From DATNPH01 sp036703315 (GTDB taxonomy: Bacteria > Cyanobacteriota > Cyanobacteriia > Cyanobacteriales > Coleofasciculaceae), in NCBI GenBank assembly GCA_036703315.1, contig DATNPH010000110.1, positions 1 through 43,519 of the forward strand: DNA of 43,519 bases, in the 5' to 3' direction. Below, piece by piece: positions 41,534-43,519 of the stretch. The notes beneath the pieces were generated by a model. That model was not told the DNA's origin and did not search any database. It worked only from the letters and a program-made list of their open reading frames with translations. Every line of letters begins with the position of its first letter. Positions within the stretch are counted from its first letter, which is position 1. The position numbers were made by a program, and so were the translations under genes.

Positions 41534-43282
41534 ATGAAAATCAATAAAATATTTGTAATACTAGTAATTCTCAGTTTTTTGATAGCGGCAGTTCTTGGAT
41601 TTTACACAAAAAATATGCTAGAACTTCCTAATAGGAAAATAGTAATCAATCAAGTTGGCTACTATCCAAGCCGTCCAAAATTTGCTTTATTAACCAACTC
41701 AAGTATTTTTTGGAAAAATACAGTTGAACTGGTTGATTCGAAAACTCAAAAGACTGTTTTTGTGGCTAATTTAGGAGATCGTTATAAAGATGAAGCTAGC
41801 AAGGACAGTATCCAAACTATTGACTTCACAAGTTTTAATCAAGAAGGGAATTATTACTTCAAATACGGAAAGCTTCAGTCCTATCCTTTTCAAATTAGTA
41901 AGAACGCCTATCAGGATGCCTTAACCAAACTGCTCCGTTCTTACTATCTGCAAAGATGTGGCGTTGCTGTGAATGATTCGGTTAGTGGGATTAATCATCC
42001 TCCTTGTCATATCAGCGATGGGCTCATTGCTCAGAAAGATTCTATCAATCAAGCTGGTAAGCCCATACGTGCTCAAGGAGGCTGGCATGATGCTGGAGAT
42101 TTCGGCAAATATGTTAGTTCAACGGCTGTAACTGTTGGTCGATTGTTAAACTTGTACGAGCAATATCCAAAAATATTTACCGATCGCCAATTGAATATTC
42201 CTGAGAGTGGCAATGGCAACCCAGACATCCTTGATGAAGTCAAGGTTGGGCTGGATTGGATGTTAGCCATGCAAAGAGGAGATGGTGCCGTCTATCGCAA
42301 ATTATCAGGAAAAAACTGGCCAGGAGAAATTCTGCCCCATGAAGATAAACAGCAACGCTTTGTTTATGGCATCTCTACACCGGAGACTGCTAAGTTTGCG
42401 GCTGCAATGGCAATGGCAAGCAGAGTTTATACATCTTATGATGCAAAACTGGCTCAAACCTACTTAAAAGCTGCCCAGAAGGCTTGGGGTTTTCTCCAAA
42501 AAGAACAATCTATGAAAGTAGATTGGGTTAAAGAGGATGACAATGGTTCAGGTAAATATCTGTACACCGAAGGAGACTATGATCCAGAGGGAGCTTTACG
42601 AACCGATAAGGACGATCGCTTATGGGCGGCGGCAGAACTGTTTATTAGTACAGGTGACTCCAACTTTGAGCAATACTTAACTCAAAACGTCCCTTTGTTT
42701 TCCTATACTCTGTATGAATGGGCAGATCCTTCCTCTTTAGGAATGATTGACTATTTAATGCAGACATCGAGGAAAGGCTCAGACAACCTGAAACAAATAA
42801 TCAAGGAAAAACTGATTGCACGAGCAGATTTCTTGATGCAAAAGGTTTCCACCAGTGGCTACCGTTTAGCTAATGATATTTTCATCTGGGGATCTAATAA
42901 AAGGGCAGCAGAGGAAGGAATAACTCTGTTTTATGCCTACCGCGTTACAGGCAATCAAGCATACTTCAAAGCCGCCGTTGATCAGTTGGATTACCTATTA
43001 GGGCGAAATCATTTTAATAAATCCTTCATCACGAGTGTAGGAAGTGACTCCGTAAAGCATGTTCATCATCGGATTGCCCAAGCCAAAAAAATTGTCATTC
43101 CAGGACTTATGGTCAATGGTCCTAATAGTCAAGCTCAAGATAAGATAGCGCCAAAAGATCTAGGGCCTTTGAGCTATGTTGATGATCAGCGTTCCTATGC
43201 CACGAATGAATATGCGATCGATTACAATGCTTCGGCGATCGGACTGATGGGGATGTTGATGGGAGAGGCAACTAGTAAATGA
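41534..43282 (+). CDS. Membrane-anchored family 9 glycoside hydrolase with Ig-like N-domain
   Basis: 582 residues. Residues 5-23 (KIFVILVILSFLIAAVLGF) are a signal anchor with no clear cleavage site. An Ig-like cellulase N-domain (RKIVINQVGYYPSRPKFALLT, 34-115) precedes the GH9 catalytic domain with GGWHDAGDFGKYV (182-194), HVHHRIAQ and TNEYAIDYNASA with the catalytic Glu near 558. The domain order matches the CelD-type subgroup, whereas the neighbour lacks the Ig-like domain. Two bases separate the two genes, so they are one operon, and the pair may act in sequence: one released, one cell-bound. AT-rich like its neighbour. Confidence 0.92.
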   Translation: MKINKIFVILVILSFLIAAVLGFYTKNMLELPNRKIVINQVGYYPSRPKFALLTNSSIFWKNTVELVDSKTQKTVFVANLGDRYKDEASKDSIQTIDFTSFNQEGNYYFKYGKLQSYPFQISKNAYQDALTKLLRSYYLQRCGVAVNDSVSGINHPPCHISDGLIAQKDSINQAGKPIRAQGGWHDAGDFGKYVSSTAVTVGRLLNLYEQYPKIFTDRQLNIPESGNGNPDILDEVKVGLDWMLAMQRGDGAVYRKLSGKNWPGEILPHEDKQQRFVYGISTPETAKFAAAMAMASRVYTSYDAKLAQTYLKAAQKAWGFLQKEQSMKVDWVKEDDNGSGKYLYTEGDYDPEGALRTDKDDRLWAAAELFISTGDSNFEQYLTQNVPLFSYTLYEWADPSSLGMIDYLMQTSRKGSDNLKQIIKEKLIARADFLMQKVSTSGYRLANDIFIWGSNKRAAEEGITLFYAYRVTGNQAYFKAAVDQLDYLLGRNHFNKSFITSVGSDSVKHVHHRIAQAKKIVIPGLMVNGPNSQAQDKIAPKDLGPLSYVDDQRSYATNEYAIDYNASAIGLMGMLMGEATSK

Positions 43283-43407
43283 AGAGTTTAGTCCTTAGTC
43301 AAAAGTAGGGTGGGCAATGCCCATCTAGCCCTGTCAAGGTACTCTACTAATTTGTAAGGTATCTCGCCCCCCAGAATGGGCAGGGCTGATTCGTTTTCCC
43401 GAAACCC

Positions 43408-43519
43408 GCCCGGAGTTTAAACTCCGGGCTAATAGCCAAAGTCGTCTTTAGACGACTCAAATAGTGATTTTCAGTCCTCTTGAGAGGACTTGATTCTATG
43501 AGACAGGGGTTTTAACCCC
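43408..43519. repeat. Multi-hairpin repeat, copy B (cut by window end)
   Basis: Hairpins gcccggagttt/aaactccgggc (43408-43429), agtcgtct/agacgact (43440-43457), agtcctct/agaggact (43473-43490) and ggggtt/aacccc (43506-43519), the last ending at the window edge. The order equals copy A. A short palindrome tgggcaatgccca (43311-43323) upstream is another common dispersed cyanobacterial repeat. Confidence 0.85.

Overview
The window comes from a cyanobacterium, probably a filamentous or otherwise large-genome one. The evidence is the frequent HIP1 octamer (gcgatcgc), the cyanobacterial ATP synthase operon with separate b and b' subunits, several gene families typical of cyanobacteria (DUF3326, Pilin_GH-like, DUF3616, a STAND/WD40 giant, Uma2), heptanucleotide tandem repeats, and palindromic or MITE-like repeats in the spacers and sometimes inside genes. 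The genus cannot be fixed from this sequence. I found no rRNA, tRNA, CRISPR array or intact insertion sequence.

Layout. (1) 222-4445, plus strand: a small conserved protein, dihydroxyacetone kinase dhaK-dhaL, an exported LD-carboxypeptidase, then a small unrecognised cluster whose first gene is broken by two in-frame TAG codons. (2) 4563-5723, minus: a NagX/HGSNAT-like membrane acyltransferase carrying a repeat inserted in frame. (3) 5850-13680, plus: a STAND-type signalling or conflict locus made of an AAA-like ATPase, a translationally coupled stand-alone module that looks like a P-loop domain without its Walker A, and a 1.6-kb-residue protein with the same module followed by TPRs, a STAND NTPase, a membrane segment and 14 WD40 blades. 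(4) 13917-20322, plus: the operon atp1-atpB-atpE-atpF2(b')-atpF-atpH-atpA-atpG(gamma), closed by a terminator; beta and epsilon are not here, as is usual in cyanobacteria. (5) 20429-32463: mixed single genes (Nudix hydrolase, 2Fe-2S ferredoxin, DUF3616, secreted serine protease, DUF3326, CPBP protease, purN, a Pilin_GH-like exported protein, an orphan sugar ABC permease, a GT4 glycosyltransferase, an FTR1 iron permease) with remnants of a WD40 gene and of a haemagglutinin-like two-partner-secretion exoprotein.

(6) 32678-38470, minus: the most unusual block. Four open frames that overlap or nearly touch encode a 159-residue unknown protein, a Z1-domain superfamily 2 helicase-like ATPase, a TPR-Uma2 nuclease-like protein whose last ~35 residues look like an antitoxin tail, and a RelE-family toxin. 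Three further genes (unknown, unknown, ten-TPR protein) lie just upstream on the same strand. I propose this as a candidate undescribed defence or toxin-antitoxin system; the function is inference. (7) 38561-39550, minus: an orphan Tat-exported molybdoenzyme, msrP. (8) 40050-43282, plus: two adjacent family 9 glycoside hydrolases (cellulase type), AT-rich and probably acquired by transfer. (9) The window ends in a multi-hairpin repeat whose second copy at 32498-32620 differs by paired, compensatory changes, which suggests that the folded form is conserved.
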